Positions 1 through 6,321 of a DNA stretch of 10,673 nucleotides are shown piece after piece. Source of the stretch: JACDET01 sp035568375 (GTDB lineage Bacteria; Patescibacteriota; Microgenomatia; Levybacterales; UBA12049); the NCBI GenBank assembly GCA_035568375.1, contig DATMOG010000057.1, positions 1 to 10,673 of the forward strand, in the 5' to 3' direction. Position 1 is the first letter of the stretch. Every line of letters starts with the position of its first letter. Position numbers and translations under genes: made by a program. The notes beneath the pieces were generated by a model. The model was not told the origin of the DNA. It did no database searches and was given only the letters and a program-made list of their open reading frames with translations.

Positions 1-129
1 TCACGAAGCAGACAAGGAGCAACCACTCATGCTATCAATATGAGTGTTCTGCAAACAATGAAAATGAAAAACCAACCGATTTTCCCTACCCTTCAAAAGT
101 ATCTCCTCAATGCTCTCTCTAATAACTGA
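1..129 (+). CDS. Transposase, C-terminal fragment (probably IS66-like), 5' part outside window
   Basis: An open frame runs from the first base to a TGA at 127-129 and encodes the last 42 residues of a protein that starts outside the window. The fragment contains GATTHAINMSVLQTMK followed by a short hydrophobic tail. A G-A-x-x-H-A-x-x-M-S-x-x-Q-T pattern close to the C-terminus is what I associate with the end of IS66-type DDE transposases. This assignment comes from recognising the pattern, and the catalytic residues would lie outside the window. The minus-strand prepilin-like frame reads through this whole segment, giving a basic, Cys/His-containing tail unlike the rest of that protein. That suggests the element inserted into the prepilin-like gene. 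The element's terminal inverted repeat should lie just after the stop, roughly 130-160, but I could not define it without the other end. Another DDE family is possible. Confidence 0.55.
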   Translation, partial: SRSRQGATTHAINMSVLQTMKMKNQPIFPTLQKYLLNALSNN

Positions 130-1461
130 ATAGGTACTAAAAAAATCGTTCTGACCTGGAGTATATTGTGTTACAATATATGCATAAGTTTGTGAAGGAT
201 TAACAAATACATCAATAGCTGGTTCACCATTACCAAGATTAATACTTTTTGTCTTTATTAGTGAAGAAGGATTTGCAACATTAATGATATCAAGCTGATT
301 TGTTGTGTTTGAGGTAGCTACGTAGGCATTTGTTCCAACAACAATAACTTTATTACCAATACCATCAAGACTGACACTCCCAAGCTGTGGTTGTGATGAA
401 GTGCCAAGAATAGACGATACACTGAAAGAATAGAGTGTGTTTGTAGATTGTGCAGCTGTATACCCAGTTGTTCCTGAAACAAAAATACTTGAGCCAGTTG
501 TGTGACTAATATCAAAATATCCAACATCTGATAAATCACTCGTACGAGCTATTCGAACGGTATGGTTAGGGGTATTATTTTCATTGAAATACACATAATC
601 ATTATTGACAAAAATGCCATATGCTTTCGCTTCACTATTGCTTGATGGATTTGTCACTGTTGGAGGAGCAGTACCGTTATCAATAGTTAATCCATCAACA
701 GCATCTCCTGAGGAATTTCCGCCTGTTGTTGTATATGCATATGCATACTGTGTTGCTGAAGAGGTTGCTGAAATATTTTGTACAACTCCTTGGCCTGGTA
801 AATTAAATGTTTGGAGTACTGTATTTTGTGGACTGCACCAATTACCTCCAGCTCCTCCAGCTCCCAATTGCACTTGTCCATCGTTTGATATTTGCGTTCC
901 TGAAGTTGATGCGACAACGGTTCCTGTCAATGTTCCACCAATAAAATCTGTCACAGTTGTATTAGTATGAGTGAAATTTGTTGTACGGGTGAGATATACG
1001 GTTGAGGTAATTGATGAAGAATATGGTTGTGTCCATGAAATTGTTATAACAACCTGTTTTGTTGATGGATCAAGTGTTCCTCCCATTGTGACAATTATAC
1101 CACTGCTATTACGGTGTACATCATTTATTACTGCTTGTTGAGTGAGTCCATTGATAGTAGCTGAGCCAGAAGCTAATGTCCATTCGTTGTTTATGATAAC
1201 CGGATGAAATATTCCATCAACTGTAATGGTTGTCCAATCATTGTCACGTGCTTGACGTACTGCACTAACGGTTTCTTGTAATAAAGCAGTCGCTTGAAGA
1301 TTTTGTTCTTGTTGTGGCTTTCCTTCGCGAGATGCAATTAGGCCTGTTAGAAGGGCAGGCAAGATAATTGCCGTAAGACCTATCACCAGAACAAGTTCGA
1401 TTAACATCTGCCCTTTACTTATATTTTTTGTTATATGTTTGTAAAATAATGTGTAGAACAT
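1..1461 (-). CDS. Type IV prepilin-like protein with extracellular repeat region, 3' end replaced by transposase DNA
   Basis: The 486-residue frame starts with a class III (prepilin) leader. Residues 14-20 read ISKGQML, with cleavage expected between Gly17 and Gln18. Glu22 is the conserved +5 glutamate, and a hydrophobic helix spans about 20-43. A coiled, Gln-rich stretch (48-70) follows, as in pilin N-terminal helices, then Ser/Thr-rich beta-type sequence. Residues 278-440 contain repeats such as NAYVATSNTTNQLDIINVAN that resemble LVIVD-type beta-propeller units. The protein is probably processed by a prepilin peptidase and displayed or anchored outside the membrane as a minor pilin or pseudopilin. 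From about residue 444 the frame is antisense to the transposase fragment, so the last ~42 residues are not native and the gene is probably truncated. The ATG at 1459-1461 is the only Met upstream of the leader. No clear ribosome site precedes it. The stop falls exactly on base 1. Confidence 0.75.
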   Translation of the reverse strand: MFYTLFYKHITKNISKGQMLIELVLVIGLTAIILPALLTGLIASREGKPQQEQNLQATALLQETVSAVRQARDNDWTTITVDGIFHPVIINNEWTLASGSATINGLTQQAVINDVHRNSSGIIVTMGGTLDPSTKQVVITISWTQPYSSSITSTVYLTRTTNFTHTNTTVTDFIGGTLTGTVVASTSGTQISNDGQVQLGAGGAGGNWCSPQNTVLQTFNLPGQGVVQNISATSSATQYAYAYTTTGGNSSGDAVDGLTIDNGTAPPTVTNPSSNSEAKAYGIFVNNDYVYFNENNTPNHTVRIARTSDLSDVGYFDISHTTGSSIFVSGTTGYTAAQSTNTLYSFSVSSILGTSSQPQLGSVSLDGIGNKVIVVGTNAYVATSNTTNQLDIINVANPSSLIKTKSINLGNGEPAIDVFVNPSQTYAYIVTQYTPGQNDFFSTYSVIRESIEEILLKGRENRLVFHFHCLQNTHIDSMSGCSLSAS

Positions 1462-1493
1462 AGGATATGTTGCATAACTATATTTAGTATAGT

Positions 1494-1522
1494 AATATCA
1501 ACTATTTCTTCGCTAGTGACAA
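1494..1522 (-). promoter_or_regulatory. Possible promoter of the prepilin-like gene
   Basis: Read on the minus strand, TTGTCA (1517-1522) and GATATT (1494-1499) are separated by 17 bases. They match the -35 and -10 consensus at five and four of six positions. The start codon lies about 32 bases further. There is no TGn extension, unlike most other promoters here, so this is a weak prediction. A TATACT at 1486-1491 is an alternative -10. Confidence 0.25.
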
Positions 1523-1592
1523 TTTACAAGTTTGAAAAAATTTCGATACTTGTGAAGTAAACTTAAAATATAAGATCAATGTAAAGGATATA

Positions 1593-1622
1593 ACTATTCA
1601 AGGAATAAATTATCTGAATAGT
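1593..1622. repeat. Inverted repeat in the divergent gap (8-bp perfect arms, 14-base spacer)
   Basis: ACTATTCA at 1593-1600 is the exact reverse complement of TGAATAGT at 1615-1622. It lies between the divergent prepilin-like and VIT1-family genes, about 130 bases from the first and 65-100 from the second. It has no U-rich tail and no gene runs into it, so it is unlikely to be a terminator. An operator or an RNA hairpin is possible. Chance occurrence cannot be excluded in AT-rich DNA. Confidence 0.3.
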
Positions 1623-1651
1623 CTTCTAACTGGCAAACATGTTGTAAAATC

Positions 1652-1680
1652 TTCCCAAAGAATGGGAAAAAGAGTACAAT
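1652..1680 (+). promoter_or_regulatory. Putative operator palindrome plus -10 box ahead of the VIT1-family gene
   Basis: TTCCCA (1652-1657) and TGGGAA (1663-1668) form a perfect 6-bp inverted repeat around a 5-base centre. The -10-like TACAAT lies at 1675-1680, five bases before the ATG at 1686. The palindrome would therefore cover roughly -34 to -18, where a bound repressor would block RNA polymerase. No convincing -35 hexamer is visible. The operator role is inferred from symmetry and position only. Confidence 0.35.
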
Positions 1681-1685
1681 GAAAA

Positions 1686-2465
1686 ATGATCACAGATGGC
1701 ATTATAAGAAAAAATAACAAAGAGTATCTTATGGAAAGACAAAAGAAACATTATCCAGAACATATTTTTGGAGAAAAAGAACGAATAGGAAAATTATCAC
1801 AAATTCGAGAGCTAGTATTTGGCGCACAAGACGGATTACTTGTACCTCTTGGTGTTATATCATCAGTTGCAGGGGCATTTAGCAATAATCATATTATACT
1901 TGTCGCTGGAATTTCAGAGGCTTTAGCAGGAGCGTTCTCAATGGCTACTGGTGCATATCTTGCTTCACAAGCAGAACGACAAGTTCATACTGCCGAAATA
2001 GCCAAGGAGCATCATTCAATTCAAACTTACCCTAAAGATGAGAAAAAAGAAATGAGTTTACTTTTTGAACGAGAAGGGATGGCTATACAAGATGCAGACA
2101 AGATTGCTGATATTATGTGGAAGCATAAAAACTCCTTTTTTGTAACCATGGTGCAAAAAGAACTTGGCATTGAGCCTGAGCCTCCAAGTACACCAATAGG
2201 GGATGCATTATTTGTGGGTCTTTCATACCTTGTTGCAGCTGGAATTCCTTTATTTCCTTATTTTTTTCTCCATGGAACTATTGCAATTATTACATCCATA
2301 CTTGCGACATTTATCGCACTATTCTGTATTGGAGTTCTTAAAGCAAAATTTGCTCTATTACCATATTTGAAAAGCGGATTGCAAGTCTTATTTGTTGGTG
2401 CAGGATCTGGTATTGGAGGCTATTTCTTAGGAACAATATTACCTCATCTTTTGGGAATTAAATAA
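1686..2465 (+). CDS. VIT1/CCC1-family divalent metal (iron/manganese) transporter
   Basis: The 259-residue membrane protein belongs to the VIT1/CCC1 family, whose characterised members move Fe2+ or Mn2+ across membranes, generally out of the cytosol. Residues 43-56 (LVFGAQDGLLVPLG) match the family's FGAxDGL-type first helix. Residues 75-94 (GISEALAGAFSMATGAYLAS) match the conserved second helix with its E, SM and G-x-Y-L. A Glu/His/Met-rich hydrophilic segment (about 95-165) corresponds to the cytosolic metal-binding domain. Further helices lie near 173-193, 196-219 and 230-253, giving the usual five. The ATG at 1686 has a -10-like TACAAT five bases upstream and could be leaderless. An internal ATG at 1731 (Met16) is an alternative that keeps all family sequence, so the start is uncertain. 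The gene stands alone. Family assignment is firm; the metal cannot be read from the sequence. Confidence 0.85.
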   Translation: MITDGIIRKNNKEYLMERQKKHYPEHIFGEKERIGKLSQIRELVFGAQDGLLVPLGVISSVAGAFSNNHIILVAGISEALAGAFSMATGAYLASQAERQVHTAEIAKEHHSIQTYPKDEKKEMSLLFEREGMAIQDADKIADIMWKHKNSFFVTMVQKELGIEPEPPSTPIGDALFVGLSYLVAAGIPLFPYFFLHGTIAIITSILATFIALFCIGVLKAKFALLPYLKSGLQVLFVGAGSGIGGYFLGTILPHLLGIK

Positions 2466-2681
2466 TGTTAAAAAAAAGAAATTATCTTAATCAAAATTAT
2501 GTCTAAAGAAGGAGCTTCAAGGTTTAATTAAATTATGTAAGGTAAATTTCGGCCTCTTATATTTTCCTAAGGGATATACTGTAATTTTTGAAGGCATATA
2601 TGAACTTTTTTGGAATGTTATAAACGGTAGATTTAGGCGATGGAATTAAACTTTTGATTGTGTATTTCTAGTAAAGGAGTA
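2466..2681. other. Intergenic stretch with no recognisable feature
   Basis: These 216 AT-rich bases follow the VIT1-family gene and precede the 3' end of the minus-strand pseudogene. I see no ORF of coding quality, no stem followed by a T-run that would make a convincing terminator for either flanking gene, and no repeat. It may be part of the same decaying region as the pseudogene. Confidence 0.5.
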
Positions 2682-3525
2682 TTATTTTGTTTGGTCTTTT
2701 GTATTATTTTTATTCCATTTACGCCATACTAAGCGGTGAATTGGGATGAGATAAGGGATATCACGTAATCCTGGCAGGAATGGAACTGACAAAAGAAGAA
2801 TTGTTCCTAAGGACGTGAGATAAATCGCAATCAGATCAACATTTGGAGACGTTGAAATCATGGTAGTTGGTACCAAAGCGTATATAGCCAAAGCCATCAG
2901 GATAACGACCTGTTTCATTCATTACTCCCCATTGATTACCACTTAAATTTTGAGTTTTAGCCTGAGCAGCGAAATAACTCCCATCTTCCAGAAACATTAA
3001 TGGTTTCGTATAATTAGTTCCAAAGAAAGGTTGTTGAACAAGAAGATCTGCATCAAGTGCTCCTGAAAGTAAGTTCTGTAGCAATTAAAGTAGGCACTGG
3101 ACCATTCTGATAGTAGTATGGGTATACTTGAATTAAAGGTGACTTTAGCTACGCATTTTGATAAGCCCGATACCAAGATTGTTGTTGTGTAGCACTTGCA
3201 TTTTGGTAAATCTCTAATGCTTTTGAAAGAGAAGCATCAGTTGGTGCAATTTTTGATAGGAGAAAAGCACAAATGTTTGTCCAGTATTAATAGGCTCATG
3301 TACTCCTGAGAGTTTTGTACCAAGAGAGACCAATTCCTTGAACATTTGAGGAGCCATTATTATATGGAGGTCCATAGGTAGCCGTCGTACTTGAACCTGC
3401 TAATTCATTAGCAGCAGTAGCCATTCTTCTCGTAATAGTTCAGGAATTGGCAGAGGAGGTTTAATAATCGCAGTAAGCAGTATTAATATACTATTTATAT
3501 ATTTCTTGGATTCCAGTCCATAAAT
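2682..3525 (-). pseudogene. Decayed membrane-protein gene with multiple frameshifts and an in-frame stop
   Basis: No single frame covers this region, but the three minus-strand frames together give one continuous protein-like sequence. In order: a hydrophobic start with LTAIIKPPLPIPELLREEW; after a shift near 3420, TAANELAGSSTTATYGPPYN; after a shift near 3325, SLGTKLSGVHEPINTGQTF; after a shift near 3260, IAPTDASLSKALEIYQNA; an in-frame TAG at 3149-3151; LIQVYPYYYQNGPVPTLI; after a shift near 3070, GALDADLLVQQPFFGTNY and GNQWGVMNETGRYP; after a shift near 2900, a transmembrane stretch with ALAIYALVPTTMIS, a second membrane helix, and a tail with PFLPGLRDIPYLIPIHRL. The intact protein would have had an N-terminal helix, an extracytosolic domain and two C-terminal helices. 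I do not recognise the family. Neighbouring genes are intact, so real decay is more likely than sequencing error. The upstream limit is uncertain and could reach about 3700. Confidence 0.6.
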
Positions 3526-3787
3526 ATGTTTGAAATGTAGTGAGAAATGGCACAAGTTTTGTACATGATGCAGTTTGAGAGAGAAGGCATTCAGGTAACG
3601 TTTGAAGATATAAAAATAATTGGATAGTGGTCGAGAGGCCGAATCTTGAAATAGCAAATGCTAGCCTCATTTCTGTTTGATCATGTATCAAAGTTCAGTT
3701 TTCAACATCTGTAGAGTTCAATCATAATATGACTCCCCTTTTATGTGAGCATTTAGTATATATATAGTACCTAATATAGAAATTTTT
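3526..3787. other. Probable remnant or non-coding stretch upstream of the pseudogene
   Basis: Two overlapping minus-strand frames of 66 and 85 codons cover about 3490-3690. Neither gives a recognisable domain, and they may be either the degraded 5' part of the pseudogene or chance. From 3700 to 3787 there is only AT-rich sequence leading into the Nudix gene promoter. I see no RNA gene or terminator here. Confidence 0.35.
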
Positions 3788-3796
3788 TGTTACACT
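3788..3796 (+). promoter_or_regulatory. Extended -10 promoter of the Nudix gene, probably leaderless
   Basis: TGTTACACT fits the extended -10 pattern TGnTAnnnT. Only six bases separate it from the ATG at 3803, so transcription should start at or within a base or two of the start codon. No -35 hexamer is evident at 16-18 bases upstream, which is common for extended -10 promoters. Confidence 0.55.
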
Positions 3797-3802
3797 TCTT
3801 TC

Positions 3803-4375
3803 ATGAGAGATTTAATCAGAGATATTATTGTCTCAATAGACCCTTTTGACCAACTTGAAGCAGAACAGTTACAGGATGTAGCTCAATGGATTGCAAGTGG
3901 CGCTAGTCTATTTAGAATACAAAAACCAGATATTCCTCCAAAACACTTAGTATCTTATTTTATTTTGTTTGACGAGCAAACGAGACAGGTGCTTTTAGTT
4001 GATCATATTAAGGCAGGTTTATGGTTGCCTCCTGGAGGCCATGTCAAAAAGAATGAAGATCCTAAGAAAACTGTCATGCGGGAAATGAAGGAAGAGATAT
4101 TTATTCAAGCTGAATTTATACAGAATACACCATTTTTTCTTACAGTAACAAGAACAGTAAATTGTGATGCAGGACATACAGATGTAAGTTTGTGGTACCT
4201 TCTTAAGGGTAACTCTTCAAAAAAGTTACAATATGATGCGAGAGAAATTAATGGATATAAATGGTTAACATTAGAAGACGCGACCAGTGCAGATATTGTA
4301 CAGTTTGATCCTCATTTCCATCGCTTTGTTAAAAAGTTACTTTTACGTTATCCCAAATATGGTAAAGAATACTAA
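3803..4375 (+). CDS. Nudix hydrolase
   Basis: The 190-residue cytosolic protein has a clear Nudix box at residues 79-101 (GX5EX7REUXEEXGU). Gly79, Glu85, Arg93, Glu94, Glu97 and Glu98 are all present, which are the residues that position the catalytic metal. The usual Gly in the EExG part is Phe100 here. Just before the box, LVDHIKAGLWLPPGGH resembles Nudix proteins of the WxxPGGH type. An N-terminal helical segment of about 45 residues (1-45) precedes the Nudix fold. Nudix enzymes cleave a nucleoside diphosphate linked to another group. The substrate here, for example a damaged dNTP, ADP-ribose or another sugar nucleotide, cannot be told from sequence. The gene has its own extended -10 box six bases before the ATG. 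It is followed by a 150-base gap, so it is probably monocistronic. Confidence 0.9.
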   Translation: MRDLIRDIIVSIDPFDQLEAEQLQDVAQWIASGASLFRIQKPDIPPKHLVSYFILFDEQTRQVLLVDHIKAGLWLPPGGHVKKNEDPKKTVMREMKEEIFIQAEFIQNTPFFLTVTRTVNCDAGHTDVSLWYLLKGNSSKKLQYDAREINGYKWLTLEDATSADIVQFDPHFHRFVKKLLLRYPKYGKEY

Positions 4376-4430
4376 TTCTCAACAATGGATGCAGATAAAA
4401 ATTCGGCGAGCGTAGTTTTTTTTAGGGGAG

Positions 4431-4468
4431 TAGTTTCTATTTGTAAAAACTATTTTATATTAGTTTTT
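4431..4468 (+). terminator. Weak terminator-like hairpin after the Nudix gene
   Basis: TAGTTT (4431-4436) can pair with AAACTA (4447-4452) around a 10-base loop, followed by a T-rich run (TTTTATATTAGTTTTT). The stem is short and A+T-rich, so it would be unstable. It is listed only because it sits between the Nudix gene and the next promoter. Confidence 0.25.
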
Positions 4469-4509
4469 CTAAGGTGCCTAATGTAATTGTACACAAAAAA
4501 AATTTTCTT

Positions 4510-4518
4510 TGCTACAAT
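4510..4518 (+). promoter_or_regulatory. Extended -10 promoter of the DUF4337 gene, probably leaderless
   Basis: TGCTACAAT fits TGnTAnnnT and ends eight bases before the ATG at 4527, implying a transcript with little or no leader. The possible TTG start at 4509 overlaps this box and would give a start codon upstream of the transcript, so the ATG is preferred. A TTGTAC at 4487-4492 is a possible -35, but its 20-base spacing is long. Confidence 0.6.
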
Positions 4519-4526
4519 ACACTGTA

Positions 4527-5072
4527 ATGGAAGGTGATATTACTCTTGAAATAAAAGAAAAAATAGAACAAGTCACAGAGTATGTAAGCTGGAATAAATA
4601 TCTTGCAATAACAACTGCAATAATAGCAGCTGTTGCAGCTGTTGCCTCGCTTTTATCAGGAAGCTATGCAAATGATTCGTTACTTCAGAAAAATAATGCA
4701 GTGTTATATCAGAGTAAAGCATCAGATCAATGGAACTATTATCAAGCAAAAGGAATAAAGAAAAATTTAGCTGAAGCATTTTATGAACAAAATCAAACTG
4801 AAACATTGAAAAATGAGGTTAATAAATACGATAAAGAACAGAAAAATATTCAAAAACAAGCTATTGTCTACGAACAGCTATTGAAAGAGGCAAATGACAA
4901 GTCCATATTATTATTTAATAAACATCATCAGGAGGCGCTAGCTGTTACATTTTTTCAAATTGCAATTGCTTTATCAGCAATGAGCGCATTATTAAAGAGA
5001 AGCTCATTCTGGTTGTTTTCTATCGGACTCGCAATAACTGGTGGAGTATTTCTTGTATTAGGATTTATTTAA
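4527..5072 (+). CDS. DUF4337-family membrane protein
   Basis: The 181-residue protein fits the DUF4337 pattern. It has a short charged N-terminus, a transmembrane helix at about 24-44 and the diagnostic SKASDQWNYYQAKGIKK at 63-79. A long Lys/Glu/Gln-rich helical stretch (80-135) is probably a coiled coil. Two C-terminal helices lie at about 136-155 (TFFQIAIALSAMSALL) and 160-180. DUF4337 has no known function that I can name. The architecture suggests a membrane-anchored coiled-coil domain, but I infer no activity. The ATG at 4527 was chosen over a TTG at 4509 because the promoter box lies between them. The hpt gene follows after 42 bases with no evident promoter of its own, so the two may be co-transcribed. 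Confidence 0.75.
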   Translation: MEGDITLEIKEKIEQVTEYVSWNKYLAITTAIIAAVAAVASLLSGSYANDSLLQKNNAVLYQSKASDQWNYYQAKGIKKNLAEAFYEQNQTETLKNEVNKYDKEQKNIQKQAIVYEQLLKEANDKSILLFNKHHQEALAVTFFQIAIALSAMSALLKRSSFWLFSIGLAITGGVFLVLGFI

Positions 5073-5114
5073 TATAAATAGGTTTACTTACGTTATCTAG
5101 TAGCAATAATCCAA

Positions 5115-5681
5115 ATGAATAGCCATTTCAGAAATCCAGATGCATACAAAGAAGGGGAGATTATTATTTCTGCTGAAGCAATTGATGAAAGGATTAATGA
5201 ACTTGCTTTACAGCTTGCTAATGTCTACAGAGGAAAGCAGTTGTTAATAATTGGCCTTTTGACTGGCGCTGTGTGGCTTACCGTCGATCTTCTTGAGCGG
5301 TTGCATGCTTCAGGAGTGACCGATGCAGAACTTACCTTTATGAAGAGTAGTAGATATCAAAATGGTACTATTGCGACATGTGACCCTCGAATTGAGTATG
5401 ATATAGTAATCAATCCGCAAGGCAGAAACATTTTACTTGTAGATGATATTGTAGATACCGGCAAGACATTATTTTCAGTGATTGATTTGCTTAAAAGTAA
5501 AGATATTGAGACAGTGAAATCAATTGTATTACTTGATAAACCATCACGTCGAGAGGTCGAGTATACACCTGACTATGTTGGTTTTGAAATACCTAATATT
5601 TGGGTACAGGGAAGAGGAATGGATTCAGATGGTTATGGGCGCGGAGACCCTGCTATTCGTAAAGGTCCCTATCATTATTAA
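5115..5681 (+). CDS. hpt: Hypoxanthine(-guanine) phosphoribosyltransferase
   Basis: This cytosolic 188-residue enzyme transfers the phosphoribosyl group of PRPP to hypoxanthine or guanine, giving IMP or GMP in purine salvage. The PRPP-binding motif is at 107-117 (LLVDDIVDTGK). Asp110 and Asp111 are the acidic pair and Asp114 the expected catalytic base. GLLTGAVWLTVDLL (47-60) corresponds to the first conserved loop. Lys142 in LLDKPSRR is the likely base-contacting lysine. VGFEIPNIWVQGRGMDSDGY (155-174) matches the family C-terminal motif, with changes from the usual FVVGYGLDY. Length is normal. Salvage would suit an organism with limited purine synthesis, though that is inference. Base preference among hypoxanthine, guanine and xanthine is uncertain. 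No Shine-Dalgarno sequence precedes the ATG. The gene lies 42 bases after the DUF4337 gene. Confidence 0.88.
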   Translation: MNSHFRNPDAYKEGEIIISAEAIDERINELALQLANVYRGKQLLIIGLLTGAVWLTVDLLERLHASGVTDAELTFMKSSRYQNGTIATCDPRIEYDIVINPQGRNILLVDDIVDTGKTLFSVIDLLKSKDIETVKSIVLLDKPSRREVEYTPDYVGFEIPNIWVQGRGMDSDGYGRGDPAIRKGPYHY

Positions 5682-5715
5682 TCTATTCTTTTCTCATGGT
5701 TTTCTCATTTTTGTT

Positions 5716-5724
5716 TGTTATTAT
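5716..5724 (+). promoter_or_regulatory. Extended -10 promoter of the FMN-binding protein gene
   Basis: TGTTATTAT fits TGnTAnnnT, and its -10 hexamer TATTAT matches the consensus at five of six positions. It ends 17 bases before the ATG at 5742, so the transcript would have a leader of about ten bases. The leader contains GGGTAAAG, at best a poor ribosome site. The same transcript probably continues into the downstream reductase gene. Confidence 0.45.
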
Positions 5725-5741
5725 GCTTTTCGGGTAAAGTT

Positions 5742-6257
5742 ATGAAAAAGATCATTATATCGGTGGTAGTCATTATCAGTTTTATTAGTTATGCATTATC
5801 TATACAGAAGAAGGGTGTTGTCCAGACACCTGGTATGGCTCCTTCTACAATAGGGAAAAGTAAAATAACTGCTGTTCCTATAGACGTTACTCCATCATTA
5901 ACGACAGTTAAAGCTAAAATGACGGCAATACCACAACCAATTATACCAACAGTTACACACACATCAAACTCTCAATATAAAGATGGTACTTACAAAGGGT
6001 CAGTTGCTGATGCTATTTATGGTAATATTCAGGTACAAATTACGATTTTGGGTGGAAAAATTACCGATGTGCAATTTCTTCAATATCCTAATGACCGTGA
6101 TACTTCAATTTCCATTAATCAACAAGCTGACCCTTTACTTGCTCAAGAAGCGATACAAGCACAGAATATCTCAGTTGATATCGTTTCTGGAGCGACAGAT
6201 ACAAGTCAGGCCTTTATCCAATCACTCCAATCAGCATTAAATCAAGCAAAGATGTAA
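5742..6257 (+). CDS. Membrane-anchored or secreted FMN-binding domain protein (covalent-flavin motif)
   Basis: The 171-residue protein starts MKKIIISVVVIISFISYALS, a signal anchor or signal peptide. A Thr/Pro/Lys-rich linker (about 25-77) leads to an FMN-binding domain (79-171) of the type found in NqrC and RnfG. The domain opens with YKDGTYKGS and ends with DIVSGATDTSQAF. SGAT at 149-152 is the flavinylation motif, and Thr152 is the expected acceptor of FMN transferred by ApbE. The domain should face outside the membrane and act as an electron carrier. The downstream gene encodes an NqrB/RnfD-like membrane protein with a reductase domain, the natural partner. Start: a TTG at 5715 overlaps the promoter box, whereas the ATG at 5742 gives a proper signal sequence. 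Neither ApbE nor other Nqr/Rnf subunits occur in this window. Domain call is firm; electron donor and acceptor are inferred. Confidence 0.85.
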   Translation: MKKIIISVVVIISFISYALSIQKKGVVQTPGMAPSTIGKSKITAVPIDVTPSLTTVKAKMTAIPQPIIPTVTHTSNSQYKDGTYKGSVADAIYGNIQVQITILGGKITDVQFLQYPNDRDTSISINQQADPLLAQEAIQAQNISVDIVSGATDTSQAFIQSLQSALNQAKM

Positions 6258-6321
6258 AAGGAAGACTACAATTTACCCTTAAATTACATTACACTAAAGC
6301 TTAATGAACTGAAATAATACT

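Noticed and set aside
124..132. CTGAATAG shared with 1614-1621, considered as a repeat flanking a mobile unit
   Set aside because: An 8-bp match in AT-rich DNA is expected by chance, and the second copy is already explained as an arm of the 1593-1622 inverted repeat.
605..970. Plus-strand ORF of 121 codons
   Set aside because: It lies antisense within the prepilin-like gene, has no recognisable domain and shows no promoter or ribosome site; it is a shadow of the real coding strand.
2682..2918. Stand-alone 78-residue membrane protein on the minus strand
   Set aside because: Its sequence continues the pseudogene protein in a shifted frame and it begins inside the preceding segment, so it is better read as the pseudogene's 3' part.
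3400..3691. Two overlapping minus-strand ORFs (66 and 85 codons)
   Set aside because: Neither has a recognisable domain or start signal; only the last ~30 residues of the longer one fit the pseudogene.
4405..4430. Possible terminator or element end at the GCGAGCG plus T-run
   Set aside because: No complementary arm could be found to form a stable stem before the T-run.
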